A DNA stretch of 64,000 bases from a bacterium (GTDB lineage: Bacteria; UBP6; UBA1177): contig JAGCNV010000097.1 of the NCBI GenBank assembly GCA_017645765.1, positions 36,508-100,507 on the forward strand, read 5' to 3'. Positions 7,538 to 17,550 of the stretch are shown in pieces. Position 1 is the first letter of the stretch. Each line of letters begins with the position of its first letter. The translations under genes and the position numbers were made by a program. Below the pieces are notes generated by a model. It was not told the DNA's origin. It saw nothing but the letters and a program-made list of their open reading frames with translations, and searched no databases.

Positions 7538-9955
7538 ATGGAAAATATCAGCCAAAAAGAGTTGTCAGAACGCGACATTATTTCAAAATATATTCTTCCT
7601 GCGATTGCCAGATCGGGCTGGGATATGCAGAAGCAGGTGCGGGAGGAAGTAACTTTCACCGATGGCCGTATTTTTGTAAAAGGCAGGCGGACCCGGCGCG
7701 GCGAAAAGAAACGTGCGGACATCATTTTGTATTACAAGCCTGATATTCCGCTTGCTGTAATCGAGGCAAAAGACAATTCCCATTCTGTCGGAGCGGGTTT
7801 GCAGCAGGCTCTTGGTTATGCGGAAACACTGGATATTCCTGTCGCGATCAGCTCCAACGGAAGCGGTTTTGTTATTCAATACCGCAAAAACTGCGGTGGT
7901 TCAGACAAAGGAGTTACGGAAGAGCTTGATCTGAACAGTTTCCCGGCTCCTGACGAGCTTTGGGAGTGCTACAAGCGCTACAACGGTATTCATGGTGAAG
8001 AGCCGGAACAAGTTTCGCTCTCATCGTATTTTTACGGCAGCGACAGCTATGCTCCGCGATACTATCAGCGTATAGCAATAAACCGCACAGTGGAGGCAAT
8101 TGCCAGAGGACAGAACAGAATTCTCCTTGTAATGGCTACCGGCACGGGAAAAACCTATACTGCTTTTCAAATTATCTACCGTTTGTGGAAGAGCGGTGTA
8201 AAAAAACGCATCCTTTATCTTGCAGACCGCAACAATCTGATTTCCCAGACCAAAAAGGGGGATTTCAAGCACTTCAAGGACAAACTCACTATCATCAGAA
8301 ATAAGAAAATCGACAAATCTTACGAGATATACCTTGCACTTTACCAGGGACTTACGAATTATGACGAAGAAACAGATGCTTTCCGTAAATTCAGCCCCAA
8401 TTTTTTTGACCTGATTATCGTTGACGAGTGTCATCGCGGTTCTGTTGATGAAGACAAGGCCTGGCACAAAATCCTCTCTTATTTTTCAAGTGCGGCGCAA
8501 ATCGGTATGACCGCAACGCCAAAAGAGACAAAAGCTCTCTCCAATATCGAATATTTCGGTGAACCTATTTACACATATTCGCTGAAACAGGGTATTGATG
8601 ACGGATTCCTGGCTCCTTACAAAGTTCTGCGTGTCGGGCTGAACACCGATCTTGAAGGTTACCGCCCGGAGCACGGCAAAACCGATATAAACGGCGAACT
8701 TGTTGAAGACCGTCTTTACAATACAAAGGATTTCGACCGCACAATAATAATCGACGAAAGAACCGATACTGTGGCTAAAAAAGTCATGGAATTTCTCTGC
8801 GCTTCGAACCCTTACGACAAAACTATTGTTTTCTGCATAGACATTGAACACGCTGAAAGAATGCGGCAGGCGCTGCTAAAGTATGCTCCGCGGGAAATTA
8901 CTGCAAAAACGGACAAATACATTGTCAGAATTACCAGCGATGATCCTGTTGCAAAAGGCTATCTTGGAGATTTCATTGATCCAGAAAAAACATATCCGGT
9001 TATCGCAACGACTTCAAAACTTCTGACTACCGGCACGGACGCTAAGACCTGCAAACTGATTGTTCTCGATTCAAACATCGGCAGTATGACGGAATTCAAG
9101 CAGATAATCGGCCGCGGAACACGCGTAGAGGAAAATTTTGGCAAACTCTACTTTACAATCCTCAACTTCCGAAATGTCACCGACAAATTTGCAGACAAGG
9201 ATTTTGACGGTGCGCCGGTTAAAATCAAGGAGGCAAAACAGGATGAAAAACTTTCTGAAGATATGATCGATGAAGGTTTTGGCGAAAATCAGATCGATCC
9301 TGTTACCGGCGAAAAAGTCGGTTTTGGGGAATTTGTTTATCCTGATCCGCATTCAGGCACCATTAATGTCGCAGAAGAAGAACCGGCTTACAGGCCCAAA
9401 GTCCGCGTTGCAGGGGTGGATGTCAGCATTTTAAGTGAAAGAAGGCAGTTTTTGGATTCCAACGGAAAGCTCATAACCACAAGTCTGAAAGAATACACTA
9501 AAAACGGCCTGCTGACTTCTTACCGTTCCCTGGACAACTTTTTGCAGACATGGAACGATGCGGAAAAGAAGCGTGCGGTCATTCAGGAACTTGAGGCGCA
9601 GGGGCTGATTTTTGAAGATCTGAAAGAGGAAATCAAATCTGATCTCGATGTTTTTGACCTTATCTGTCACATTGCATGGGATGCTCCGGCTCTTACACGC
9701 CGAGAAAGAGCCGAAAACGTGAAGAAACGCAATTACTGGACAAAATACGGAGACAAAGCCCGTTCCGTCCTTGCAGCCCTTCTGGACAAATATGCAGAAA
9801 CAGGAATCGAAGAAATCGAGGATATGAAAATCCTGACAGTAGAACCCCTGAAAAACTTCGGGACACCGCAGGAAATAGTAAATATCTTCGGGGGAAAAAC
9901 ACATTATCTTGAAGCAGTCAAGGAACTGGAAAGCGAAATTTACAGGGTGGCGTAA
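7538..9955 (+). CDS. hsdR: Type I restriction enzyme, R subunit (HsdR)
   Basis: HsdR is the ATP-driven translocase and nuclease of a type I restriction complex (R2M2S). The 805-residue protein opens with a PD-(D/E)xK nuclease domain, where RADIILYY and VIEAKD supply the Asp and Glu-x-Lys near residues 60-76. A superfamily 2 helicase follows: Walker A ATGTGKT near residue 200, DECHRGS as motif II, GMTATP as motif III, and QIIGRGTR as motif VI. The short length and motif spacing resemble EcoEI-type R subunits. It is first in the operon, 16 bases before hsdS. All motifs are intact, so an active nuclease is expected. Confidence 0.95.
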   Translation: MENISQKELSERDIISKYILPAIARSGWDMQKQVREEVTFTDGRIFVKGRRTRRGEKKRADIILYYKPDIPLAVIEAKDNSHSVGAGLQQALGYAETLDIPVAISSNGSGFVIQYRKNCGGSDKGVTEELDLNSFPAPDELWECYKRYNGIHGEEPEQVSLSSYFYGSDSYAPRYYQRIAINRTVEAIARGQNRILLVMATGTGKTYTAFQIIYRLWKSGVKKRILYLADRNNLISQTKKGDFKHFKDKLTIIRNKKIDKSYEIYLALYQGLTNYDEETDAFRKFSPNFFDLIIVDECHRGSVDEDKAWHKILSYFSSAAQIGMTATPKETKALSNIEYFGEPIYTYSLKQGIDDGFLAPYKVLRVGLNTDLEGYRPEHGKTDINGELVEDRLYNTKDFDRTIIIDERTDTVAKKVMEFLCASNPYDKTIVFCIDIEHAERMRQALLKYAPREITAKTDKYIVRITSDDPVAKGYLGDFIDPEKTYPVIATTSKLLTTGTDAKTCKLIVLDSNIGSMTEFKQIIGRGTRVEENFGKLYFTILNFRNVTDKFADKDFDGAPVKIKEAKQDEKLSEDMIDEGFGENQIDPVTGEKVGFGEFVYPDPHSGTINVAEEEPAYRPKVRVAGVDVSILSERRQFLDSNGKLITTSLKEYTKNGLLTSYRSLDNFLQTWNDAEKKRAVIQELEAQGLIFEDLKEEIKSDLDVFDLICHIAWDAPALTRRERAENVKKRNYWTKYGDKARSVLAALLDKYAETGIEEIEDMKILTVEPLKNFGTPQEIVNIFGGKTHYLEAVKELESEIYRVA

Positions 9956-9971
9956 GGAGAAATAGTGATAA

Positions 9972-11327
9972 ATGAGCGAATGGAAAAAAGTAAAAATCGG
10001 GGATGTTTGCAGAATAGAAAAAGGCACAACAGGCATTGCAAGTGCAGAACCGGGCAAATATCCTTTGGTAGTTACCGCCGAAGAACGGAAAACCTGCTTG
10101 ACATATCAGTTTGACTGCGAAGCCGTTTGCATTCCGCTTGTTTCATCCAGCGGACACGGCAAAAAGTCCCTTAAAAATGTTCATTATCAAAGCGGAAAGT
10201 TCGCGCTTGGAACAATTCTGTGCGCCATAATTCCAAACAATCCGCAAGAACTGGATGCGCGCTATCTCCATCAGTATCTTCAATTTTACAAAGACATAAT
10301 TCTCGTTCCTCTGATGAAAGGCGCGGCCAATGTTTCTCTTTCCATGAAAGATATCGCAACCGTAGAATTTCCCATGCCGCCAATAGAACGCCAAAAAGAA
10401 CTTTCAAATCTTTTTGTCTCGCTCCAGGAAAAGCACAAAGAACTCTCTGCCGAATTTGAAAAGCAGACCGAATACGCAAAACTTCTTCGCCAGAACATCC
10501 TGCAAGATGCCATTGAAGGGAAACTCACCGCCGACTGGCGCAAAGACCATCCAGTAATCAAAGGAGATCCCGACCACGATGCAGAAACATTGTTTGAACA
10601 GATTCAGAAAGAACGAAACGCCGAGAAAAAACAGAAGAAATTAGCTCCTATCACAGACGAAGAAAAACCTTTCGAAATCCCAGAGAGTTGGAAATGGGTA
10701 AGGTTGAATGATATTTGTTCTAATATTGTTGACTGCCCTCATACAACACCTCTGAAGAGCAATGAAAAAACACAATACCCTTGTATAAGAACTTCTGAAA
10801 TACAAAATGGTGAAATCAATTGGGAGTCAATGCAATATATTGATTATACGGAATATAAAAAAAGAACTACTCGATTGCTTCCTAAGAAGAATGATATCGT
10901 TTATGCTAGAGAAGGTGCATTTGGGGATGCCGTCTTATTGCCAGAAGGGTATAATTTTTCTTTAGGTCAAAGAACCATGTTGCTTCGAGTTCTAGTAAAT
11001 CCAAAATATGTCTTGAATTCCTTTTTATCACCTTTTTTATATGCACAAGCTCTTAAACAGAATAGAGGAGCAACAGTTGGGCATGTAAATGTTGCAGATG
11101 TAAAATCATTTACGATATCTCTTCCCCCATTAAAAGAACAAGAAGAAATAGTAAATAAAGTTGAACACTTACTTGCAAAAGTAACAGAATTAGAAAATCA
11201 AATTGCAGAACGAGAAACATACACAAAACAACTAATGCAGAGCATATTGAAGGATGCGTTTGGGGAGGAAACTCCAAAACGCCAAAATGACGCTTTGGAT
11301 GTCGCTTTGGACGGAGCAAAAAACTAA
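9972..11327 (+). CDS. hsdS: Type I restriction enzyme, specificity subunit (HsdS)
   Basis: HsdS supplies DNA sequence recognition for the methylase and nuclease. The 451 residues contain two target-recognition domains. The first is at ~1-140, followed by a conserved helix (PPIERQKELSNLF) and spacer; the second runs from ESWKWVRLNDI (~236) to ~385, again followed by a helix (PPLKEQEEIVNKV). Bases ~10690-11260, coding TRD2 and its helix, are visibly more AT-rich than TRD1, a sign that this half was exchanged. The 3' end carries short repeats (CGCTTTGGA twice, at 11291-11310). The Shine-Dalgarno GGAG lies about 12 bases from the ATG, a long spacing. Confidence 0.93.
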   Translation: MSEWKKVKIGDVCRIEKGTTGIASAEPGKYPLVVTAEERKTCLTYQFDCEAVCIPLVSSSGHGKKSLKNVHYQSGKFALGTILCAIIPNNPQELDARYLHQYLQFYKDIILVPLMKGAANVSLSMKDIATVEFPMPPIERQKELSNLFVSLQEKHKELSAEFEKQTEYAKLLRQNILQDAIEGKLTADWRKDHPVIKGDPDHDAETLFEQIQKERNAEKKQKKLAPITDEEKPFEIPESWKWVRLNDICSNIVDCPHTTPLKSNEKTQYPCIRTSEIQNGEINWESMQYIDYTEYKKRTTRLLPKKNDIVYAREGAFGDAVLLPEGYNFSLGQRTMLLRVLVNPKYVLNSFLSPFLYAQALKQNRGATVGHVNVADVKSFTISLPPLKEQEEIVNKVEHLLAKVTELENQIAERETYTKQLMQSILKDAFGEETPKRQNDALDVALDGAKN

Positions 11328-11346
11328 AGTCGGAATAAATGTCGGT

Positions 11347-11394
11347 TTAAATGAGGGATAAAAAGAGGGATTAAATGAGGGATTAAAAACAGGA
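11347..11394 (+). repeat. Two 24-bp imperfect tandem repeats between hsdS and hsdM
   Basis: Two adjacent units, 11347-11370 and 11371-11394, each begin TTAAATGAGGGAT and match at 20 of 24 positions. They fill the gap between the hsdS stop and the hsdM ribosome site. In the +1 frame relative to the hsdS end they would encode a Gly-Leu-Asn-Glu repeat, interrupted by one stop. Confidence 0.7.
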
Positions 11395-11401
11395 GAAATA
11401 A

Positions 11402-12841
11402 ATGCCGAACATAAATGGAATCATAAAAACTTTGCAGAACATCATGCGTAAAGATGCCGGTGTTTCCGGAGACGCGCAGAGAATTGAGCAGCTCGGCTGG
11501 ATGATTACACTCAAGATTCTTGACGACAAAGATGCTGAAATGGAACTTCTGGATGATGATTATGTTTCTGTGATTCCGCCTGATTTGCAGTGGCGTGCAT
11601 GGGCGTCAGACAGCGAAGGAATCACCGGCGATGCAATGAAAGAATTTGTTGATGGAAAACTTTTCCCCGGATTGCAGAATCTGGATGTTTATTCGGGTTC
11701 GGAGGGAATAAACAAACGGGCTGTTCTTGTGCGTGATATTTTTGCCGGAACAAACAACTACATGAAAAACGGCACAATTATCCGGCAGGTTGTGAACAAA
11801 CTGAATGAGATCGATTTTAATGCGAGCGAGGACAGACACACTTTCGGCGACATTTACGAGAGCCTTTTACGCGATCTGCAAAGTGCCGGAAATTACGGAG
11901 AATTTTACACTCCGAGAGCTGTCACGGAAATCATGACGGAAATTGTCAATCCGCGTCTTGGTGAAAAAGTTCTTGATCCGGCATGCGGAACAGGCGGATT
12001 TTTGACAAGCGCGATAGAAAATATCAGAAAGCAGGATGTTCACTCGGTAGAAGATTCAAAAATACTTGCAGAAACAATTTGCGGTCAGGAGTTAAAACCG
12101 CTTCCTTTCATGCTTTGCGTGACAAATCTGATTCTGCACGATATCGAGGTGCCGAATATTATTAACGGCGACAGCCTGAACCGCGAATACACAAGCATCG
12201 GCGCAAAAGAAAGAGTAGATGTAATTCTTGCAAATCCACCTTTCGGCGCAAGTGTAAGCGACGGCGTGGAAACGAACTATCCCGCTCAGTTCAGAACGAC
12301 GGAAAGTGCCGATTTGTTCCTGCTTTTAATGATGCGCTATCTGCGTAACGGCGGCAGAGCTGCAATAGTTTTACCGGACGGATCTCTGACCGGAGACGGC
12401 GTAAAACAAAGGATCCGCGAGGAATTTTTAACACAGTGCAATGTCCACACAATTGTGCGCCTGCCGAACTCAGTTTTCCAGCCTTATGCAAGCGTGGCGA
12501 CAAACCTGCTGTTTTTCACAAAAGGAGAACCGACAAAGGAAATCTGGTACTGGGAGCACAAACTGCCCGAAGGACAAAAGTCGTATTCCAAGACAAAACC
12601 GATCCAAAAATCTGAATTTGCTTCTCTTCTTGCATGGTGGAACAACCGCAGCGAAAACGATACGGCTTGGAAAGTTCCCATAGAAAAAATTTCTGAAAAC
12701 GGCTGGAATCTCGACATAAAGAATCCTTTCCAGAAAGAAGAGGAAATCACTTATTCTACAGCAGAACTCCTTGATATGCTTCAGGAATCATTCAAAAAAA
12801 GCGAATCTTTACTGGAAGAACTGCGGAAACAGAACGCGTAA
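11402..12841 (+). CDS. hsdM: Type I restriction enzyme, methylase subunit (HsdM)
   Basis: HsdM methylates adenine N6 within the sequence chosen by HsdS and protects host DNA. The 479 residues comprise an N-terminal helical HsdM domain (to ~145), then the methylase core. The core has [10 protein letters not shown] before the SAM-binding motif [10 protein letters not shown] (~residue 195) and the catalytic motif IV NPPF (~278). Both motifs are intact. It closes the R-S-M operon; this order differs from the commoner R-M-S. The ATG follows AGGAG in the 24-bp repeat region. It is followed at once by the unrelated copper ATPase gene, ten bases on. Confidence 0.96.
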   Translation: MPNINGIIKTLQNIMRKDAGVSGDAQRIEQLGWMITLKILDDKDAEMELLDDDYVSVIPPDLQWRAWASDSEGITGDAMKEFVDGKLFPGLQNLDVYSGSEGINKRAVLVRDIFAGTNNYMKNGTIIRQVVNKLNEIDFNASEDRHTFGDIYESLLRDLQSAGNYGEFYTPRAVTEIMTEIVNPRLGEKVLDPACGTGGFLTSAIENIRKQDVHSVEDSKILAETICGQELKPLPFMLCVTNLILHDIEVPNIINGDSLNREYTSIGAKERVDVILANPPFGASVSDGVETNYPAQFRTTESADLFLLLMMRYLRNGGRAAIVLPDGSLTGDGVKQRIREEFLTQCNVHTIVRLPNSVFQPYASVATNLLFFTKGEPTKEIWYWEHKLPEGQKSYSKTKPIQKSEFASLLAWWNNRSENDTAWKVPIEKISENGWNLDIKNPFQKEEEITYSTAELLDMLQESFKKSESLLEELRKQNA

Positions 12842-12851
12842 CGGAGTCCTT

Positions 12852-15359
12852 ATGAAACAATATACTGTTATTGGAATGAGCTGCGCGGCATGTCAGGCGC
12901 GAGTTGAAAAGGCTGTGGCAAAAGTCGAGGGAGTTGAATCGGTAAGCGTGAGTCTCCTCACAAATTCGATGGGGGTCGAGGGTTCGGTCTCTGACGAAGC
13001 GGTCATCAAAGCAGTTCAAGAGGCGGGGTATGGTGCAAAACTGAAAGAAAATGATGCAAACGAAAATGTGTTGAGCGATACCGAAACGCCGAAACTCAAA
13101 AAAAGGCTACTCTCATCCGTGATTTTTCTCGTTGTTTTAATGTACATCACGATGGGTCACCACATGCTGGGTCTGCCGCTTCCCGAGGGGCTTTCGCACA
13201 AATATCTGGCCTTGATCCAGATGATTCTTGCGGCAATCGTCATGAGCATAAACAACAAATTTTTTACAAGCGGTTTCCGCTCGGTTTTCCACGGCGCGCC
13301 GAATATGGATACACTGGTCGCACTCGGATCAAGTGTCTCTTTCGGCTGGAGTTTTTATGTCCTCTGCCTGATTTTCGCCGACCCTCCTGAGTGCAAGGAA
13401 CTTTACCACAATCAGCTTTACTTTGAATCAGCCGCGATGATCCCGGCATTGATAACGGTCGGAAAGATGCTTGAAGCGATCTCAAAAGGAAAAACTACAA
13501 ACGCTCTCAAAGGGCTCATCGAACTTGCGCCGGCAAAGGCGATTCTGCTTAAAAACGGCGTCGAGACCGAGGTAAAAGCTGAAGAAGTCAAGGTCGGAGA
13601 CATTTTCATCGTGCGCCCCGGAGAAAAAATTCCGGTTGACGGAATCGTCATTTCGGGAACAAGCGCGGTCGATGAATCGGCTCTGACAGGCGAATCGGTT
13701 CCAGTTGACAAAAACATTGGCTCAAACGTGAGCGCGGCAACTATAAACAAGACAGGACATCTCACCTGCAAAGCGTCAAAAGTGGGCTCCGACACCGCTC
13801 TGGCTCAGATTATCAAACTTGTTTCCGAGGCCGCGGCGACAAAAGCTCCGATCGCAAGGATAGCGGACAAAGTTTCCGCATACTTCGTTCCGGCTGTAAT
13901 TTTTATCGCCCTTATTGTCTGCTTCGGCTGGCTTATCGCAGGAGAAACTCTTGCTTTCGCGCTGGCGAGAGCGATTTCTGTCCTTGTCATCTCATGCCCC
14001 TGCGCTCTTGGCTTAGCTACACCTGTTGCGATAATGGTTGGAAGCGGAGTAGGCGCAAAAAACGGAATACTTTTCAAAAGCGGCTCATCCCTTGAATCGG
14101 CCGGAAAAACCGAGATCATAGCTCTCGACAAAACAGGAACCATAACCTCGGGAAAGCCTGAAGTTACCGACATTCTGCCCGCTTCGGGAATCACTGAAAA
14201 CGAACTTCTTGAAAAAGCGTTCTCGCTTGAAATAAAAAGCGAGCACCCTCTCTCAAAAGCTGTCGTCAAAAAGGCTGAAACACTTGGTTTGAAGGCGCTT
14301 GAAACAGCCAATTTCCGCATTCTGCCCGGAAACGGAGTCGAAGCAAAAATCGGAGAGAAAATCCTTCGCGGCGGAAACGAAAAATATATTTCAGAGTTCG
14401 CAAATCTTCCCGAAAACCTCGCGAAAGCCGCATCAACACTAGCCGAAGCAGGCAAAACTCCGCTTTATTTCTGCGAAAACGAAAAAATTCTGGGGATCAT
14501 CGCAGTCGCAGATAAGATAAAACCAGATTCGGCGAAAGCGATAGAAGAAATGCACAAAATGGGACTTTCAGTAATAATGCTGACGGGCGACAACGCAAAA
14601 ACGGCAAAGGCAATAGGCGCGGAAGCTGGAGTTGACGAGGTCATCGCCGGAATTCTGCCCGAAGAAAAAGCAAAAGCGGTCGTCATGCTGCAAAAATACG
14701 GAAAAACAGCTTTCGTTGGTGACGGGATCAACGATTCCCCTGCATTGGCAAAGGCCGATACAGGCATTGCGATAGGTGCCGGAACAGATATTGCGATAGA
14801 GAGCGCCGAGATCGTTCTCATGAACAGTTCGCTGCTTGATGCTGCCGCCGCGGTAAGACTCAGCCGCAAAACTTTGAAAAATATACGCGAAAACCTTTTC
14901 TGGGCGTTTTTCTACAACATCGTCTGTATTCCGCTTGCAGCAGGGCTTTCCGCATGGAAAATGAACCCGATGATAGGAGCTGCGGCAATGAGCCTTTCAA
15001 GTTTCACAGTCTGCATGAATGCTTTGAGAATAAATCTGTTCAGAATCCATGACTCAAAACACGACAAAACCCTTATCCGAAAGGGGTTTGACGCAAATGA
15101 GCTGAAAAAGGAAATATTAGAAAACTTTGGTAAAAAAAGGAGTGAAAAAATGAAAAAAACAGTAAAAATCGAAGGAATGATGTGCCCGCACTGCGAAGCA
15201 GGAGTCAAAAAACTGCTTGAAGAAATGCCTTTCGTAGAATCAGCCGATGTCAGCCACAAAACCGGCGAAGCAATCGTCACACTTTCTGGCGAAATGGATG
15301 AAGCAACCGTCCGTAAAACCATCGAAGACAACGGATACAAGGTCGTATCGGTAGGCTAA
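12852..15359 (+). CDS. copA: Copper-exporting P1B-type ATPase with N- and C-terminal metal-binding domains
   Basis: CopA exports Cu(I) from the cytoplasm. The 835-residue protein has an N-terminal HMA domain ([14 protein letters not shown]) and transmembrane helices. The Cu site CPC (~382) lies in [11 protein letters not shown]; further on are the phosphorylated Asp in DKTGT (~426), the HP motif SEHPLSKAV and GDGIND (~622). A second HMA domain at the C-terminus begins near residue 767, with CPHC at 777-780. I start at the ATG at 12852 because GGAG precedes it; the frame is open further upstream into hsdM but without a signal. A C-terminal HMA is unusual. A strong internal ribosome site stands exactly before it and could yield a free CopZ-like chaperone. 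Confidence 0.95.
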   Translation: MKQYTVIGMSCAACQARVEKAVAKVEGVESVSVSLLTNSMGVEGSVSDEAVIKAVQEAGYGAKLKENDANENVLSDTETPKLKKRLLSSVIFLVVLMYITMGHHMLGLPLPEGLSHKYLALIQMILAAIVMSINNKFFTSGFRSVFHGAPNMDTLVALGSSVSFGWSFYVLCLIFADPPECKELYHNQLYFESAAMIPALITVGKMLEAISKGKTTNALKGLIELAPAKAILLKNGVETEVKAEEVKVGDIFIVRPGEKIPVDGIVISGTSAVDESALTGESVPVDKNIGSNVSAATINKTGHLTCKASKVGSDTALAQIIKLVSEAAATKAPIARIADKVSAYFVPAVIFIALIVCFGWLIAGETLAFALARAISVLVISCPCALGLATPVAIMVGSGVGAKNGILFKSGSSLESAGKTEIIALDKTGTITSGKPEVTDILPASGITENELLEKAFSLEIKSEHPLSKAVVKKAETLGLKALETANFRILPGNGVEAKIGEKILRGGNEKYISEFANLPENLAKAASTLAEAGKTPLYFCENEKILGIIAVADKIKPDSAKAIEEMHKMGLSVIMLTGDNAKTAKAIGAEAGVDEVIAGILPEEKAKAVVMLQKYGKTAFVGDGINDSPALAKADTGIAIGAGTDIAIESAEIVLMNSSLLDAAAAVRLSRKTLKNIRENLFWAFFYNIVCIPLAAGLSAWKMNPMIGAAAMSLSSFTVCMNALRINLFRIHDSKHDKTLIRKGFDANELKKEILENFGKKRSEKMKKTVKIEGMMCPHCEAGVKKLLEEMPFVESADVSHKTGEAIVTLSGEMDEATVRKTIEDNGYKVVSVG
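15137..15152 (+). promoter_or_regulatory. Internal ribosome binding site and ATG for a CopZ-like domain inside copA
   Basis: AAGGAG (15137-15142) sits seven bases before an in-frame ATG at 15150. Translation from it gives a ~69-residue protein (15150-15359) beginning [18 protein letters not shown], a complete stand-alone HMA/CopZ fold. A seven-A run (15132-15138) lies just ahead of it. Confidence 0.6.
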
Positions 15360-15403
15360 CTTCTCAAAAATTTAGAGAAAATATTCTGTTTATCCGCTTT
15401 TTG

Positions 15404-15412
15404 TGCTATAAA
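15404..15412 (+). promoter_or_regulatory. Candidate extended -10 box of the RNase J gene
   Basis: TGCTATAAA (extended -10) lies 30 bases before the ATG, followed by CGGGCA and a run of seven T. No good -35 box is visible, as is common for extended -10 promoters. Confidence 0.4.
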
Positions 15413-15441
15413 CGGGCAGTTTTTTTATTTCGGAGAAAAAA

Positions 15442-17079
15442 ATGTTCGAACAAATCGAAATTTTACCGCTCGGCGGACTGAAAGAGATCGGAAAAAACTG
15501 TATGCTTATTAAGGCGGGAAACGACGCGGTAATGATCGACTGCGGCATGGGTTTTCCGGGGAATGACGACTTTATGGAGGATGATTTTTTCATTCCGGAC
15601 TTCGACATAATCGAAGAACTGGGAATAAATCTTCTTGGCTGCGTGATAACCCACGGCCACGAAGACCATATCGGCGGCGTGCCGTATCTCCTGCAGGAAT
15701 TTGATGTTCCGGTCTACATGACGAACTTTCCGGCGCTTGTTCTGGCGGAAAGAATAGAGCGTTTCGCGGTTTACAAAAAAAATATCCGCACTTTGAATTA
15801 CAAACATCCTGAAACTATAAAACTCGGTGATTTCACGATCGACATGATCGATGTTCCCCACTCTATTCCAGAGGCAAAGGCGCTTGTCATCAAAATCGGC
15901 GACTACACGATCCTGCACACCGGCGATTTTAAATACGAACCTGGCAAAGGCTCTCCTTTTACCGGAAAAATCCCTGAAAATATTGACATTCTCCTTTCAG
16001 ACAGCACGAATATCGAGCGTCAGGGGCGCTCCGAAAGCGAAGAATCGATTCTCGGAAACATTGCCGACATCATTGAAAACGCCACGGGACGTGTAATTGC
16101 GACAGGTTTTTCGTCAAATACGACGCGAATAGGCAACATCATCAACATTTCTCTGCTCAAAGGGAGAACAGTCGGTCTTTTGGGGCGCAGCGTAAACACA
16201 TATATGCAGATCGCTTCGGAGCTCGGCCACATCAAGCTTCCGGCATCGGTTCTCACCGACCAGACGAAGATAAACCGCGTTCCAGAAAACAAGATAACCC
16301 TTATCGTAACAGGCTCTCAGGCAGAACCGCGCAGCGTTATGAAGAGAATGAGCCTCGACATGATGAAGTCAGTTTCAATCCGCTACGGCGACACGATTTT
16401 CTTCAGCTCGAAAAATATCCCAGGAAATGAGCTTTCAATCGGCAGAATGATCGACAAGCTCATTGAAAAAGGAGCTGACGTCTACTACGAGAACACAGAC
16501 AAAATCCATGTTTCAGGCCACGCTTTCCAGGACGACATCGTTCAGGCTTTCAAAGACGTTCATCCGCGTTACGTCGTTCCGGTACACGGTCACAGAAGGT
16601 TTCTCGATCTCAGCGCGAGACTTGCCGAAAAGAACGGTTTCAGCTCGGTCGTAATCAGCGACGGAGACATGCTCTGCTTCAAAAAAGGACGCCGCCCCTT
16701 CATTTCGCACACTTTTGAACTTTCGACAAAAGTTGTTTCGAACGGAGAATCGGACCTTATCGATTTCGAGAACATAAAAGAGCGCAAACGTATTGCCAAA
16801 GCGGGTTTCATGACAGTTATGATGACTGTCGACTTCTTCTCGAACGAGCTTCTGGCTGCTCCGAGAATAATTTCCGCAGGTATCGCGAACGCGGCGAAAA
16901 TGAAGCAGATAGAGCGCGAAATAAAAGATATGATCGAAGACTACTTTCATGACGAACTCGCGGACGAACCTATTTGGAAGGATGTCGAAGAGGATATCCG
17001 CATAATGGTGCGCCACTATCTGACGGAACTTACCGACAAAAAACCGGTAGTTCACGCTATCATCGTAAATCTGGATTAG
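15442..17079 (+). CDS. rnj: Ribonuclease J
   Basis: RNase J is a zinc-dependent endo- and 5'-3' exoribonuclease acting in mRNA decay and rRNA maturation. The 545-residue protein starts with the family pattern ILPLGGLKEIGKN. It carries metallo-beta-lactamase motif HGHEDHIGG (~70), LHTGDFK, DSTN, the beta-CASP domain, and the late His motif PVHGHRRF. The C-terminal ~100 residues form the usual small domain. All metal ligands are present. It has its own probable extended -10 element and is followed within ten bases by the NfeD gene. RNase J instead of, or beside, RNase E is common outside the gamma-proteobacteria. Confidence 0.94.
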   Translation: MFEQIEILPLGGLKEIGKNCMLIKAGNDAVMIDCGMGFPGNDDFMEDDFFIPDFDIIEELGINLLGCVITHGHEDHIGGVPYLLQEFDVPVYMTNFPALVLAERIERFAVYKKNIRTLNYKHPETIKLGDFTIDMIDVPHSIPEAKALVIKIGDYTILHTGDFKYEPGKGSPFTGKIPENIDILLSDSTNIERQGRSESEESILGNIADIIENATGRVIATGFSSNTTRIGNIINISLLKGRTVGLLGRSVNTYMQIASELGHIKLPASVLTDQTKINRVPENKITLIVTGSQAEPRSVMKRMSLDMMKSVSIRYGDTIFFSSKNIPGNELSIGRMIDKLIEKGADVYYENTDKIHVSGHAFQDDIVQAFKDVHPRYVVPVHGHRRFLDLSARLAEKNGFSSVVISDGDMLCFKKGRRPFISHTFELSTKVVSNGESDLIDFENIKERKRIAKAGFMTVMMTVDFFSNELLAAPRIISAGIANAAKMKQIEREIKDMIEDYFHDELADEPIWKDVEEDIRIMVRHYLTELTDKKPVVHAIIVNLD

Positions 17080-17088
17080 GAGGATAAA

Positions 17089-17541
17089 ATGGAGCAATTT
17101 GTTCTTACACCGTGGCTGATCTGGGTAATTGTCGCAGTCGCGGCTTTTATTCTTGAAATTTTTATTCCCGGCTTCTGGGTGGCAATTTTGGGTATCGGCG
17201 CCCTTGCCGCGGTTCCGCTTGCAGCTTTAGGCGCAGATACAACCTGGCAGATTCTCGTTTTTGCTGTTGTTTCAGTCATCGCAGGAATATTTTTCAGACC
17301 GCTCGCACTCAAATACTTCTTCAAATCGTCCGAAAAACGCGAAGCAAACACAAACGCGATGATCGGAAAGAAGGCGAAAGTCACGGTAAAAATCACCGCT
17401 GACACTCCCGGCAAAGTCAAAATCGGAAGCGAAGTCTGGACAGCTCTTCCCGAAAAGGAGGAAGCAAGTTTCGAAATCGGCGAAACAGTTGAAATCACCG
17501 CCGTTGACGGCGCAAAAGTTATAGTAAAATCTCACAATTAG
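17089..17541 (+). CDS. NfeD-like membrane protein
   Basis: A 150-residue protein. Its N-terminal hydrophobic hairpin or three-helix region (~7-75) contains PWLIWVIVAVAAFILEIFIPG, a typical NfeD start. The C-terminal OB-fold (~90-150) contains GKKAKVTVKI and VGSEVW-like strands. Short NfeD proteins of this type work with SPFH/stomatin proteins in membrane microdomain organisation. The SPFH gene follows nine bases downstream, each gene with its own GGAGG site, confirming the pair. Confidence 0.88.
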   Translation: MEQFVLTPWLIWVIVAVAAFILEIFIPGFWVAILGIGALAAVPLAALGADTTWQILVFAVVSVIAGIFFRPLALKYFFKSSEKREANTNAMIGKKAKVTVKITADTPGKVKIGSEVWTALPEKEEASFEIGETVEITAVDGAKVIVKSHN

Positions 17542-17550
17542 GAGGAAAAC

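Noticed and set aside
12771..12851. Extension of copA 27 codons upstream into hsdM
   Set aside because: No ribosome site; GGAG and the family start [14 protein letters not shown] place the start at 12852.
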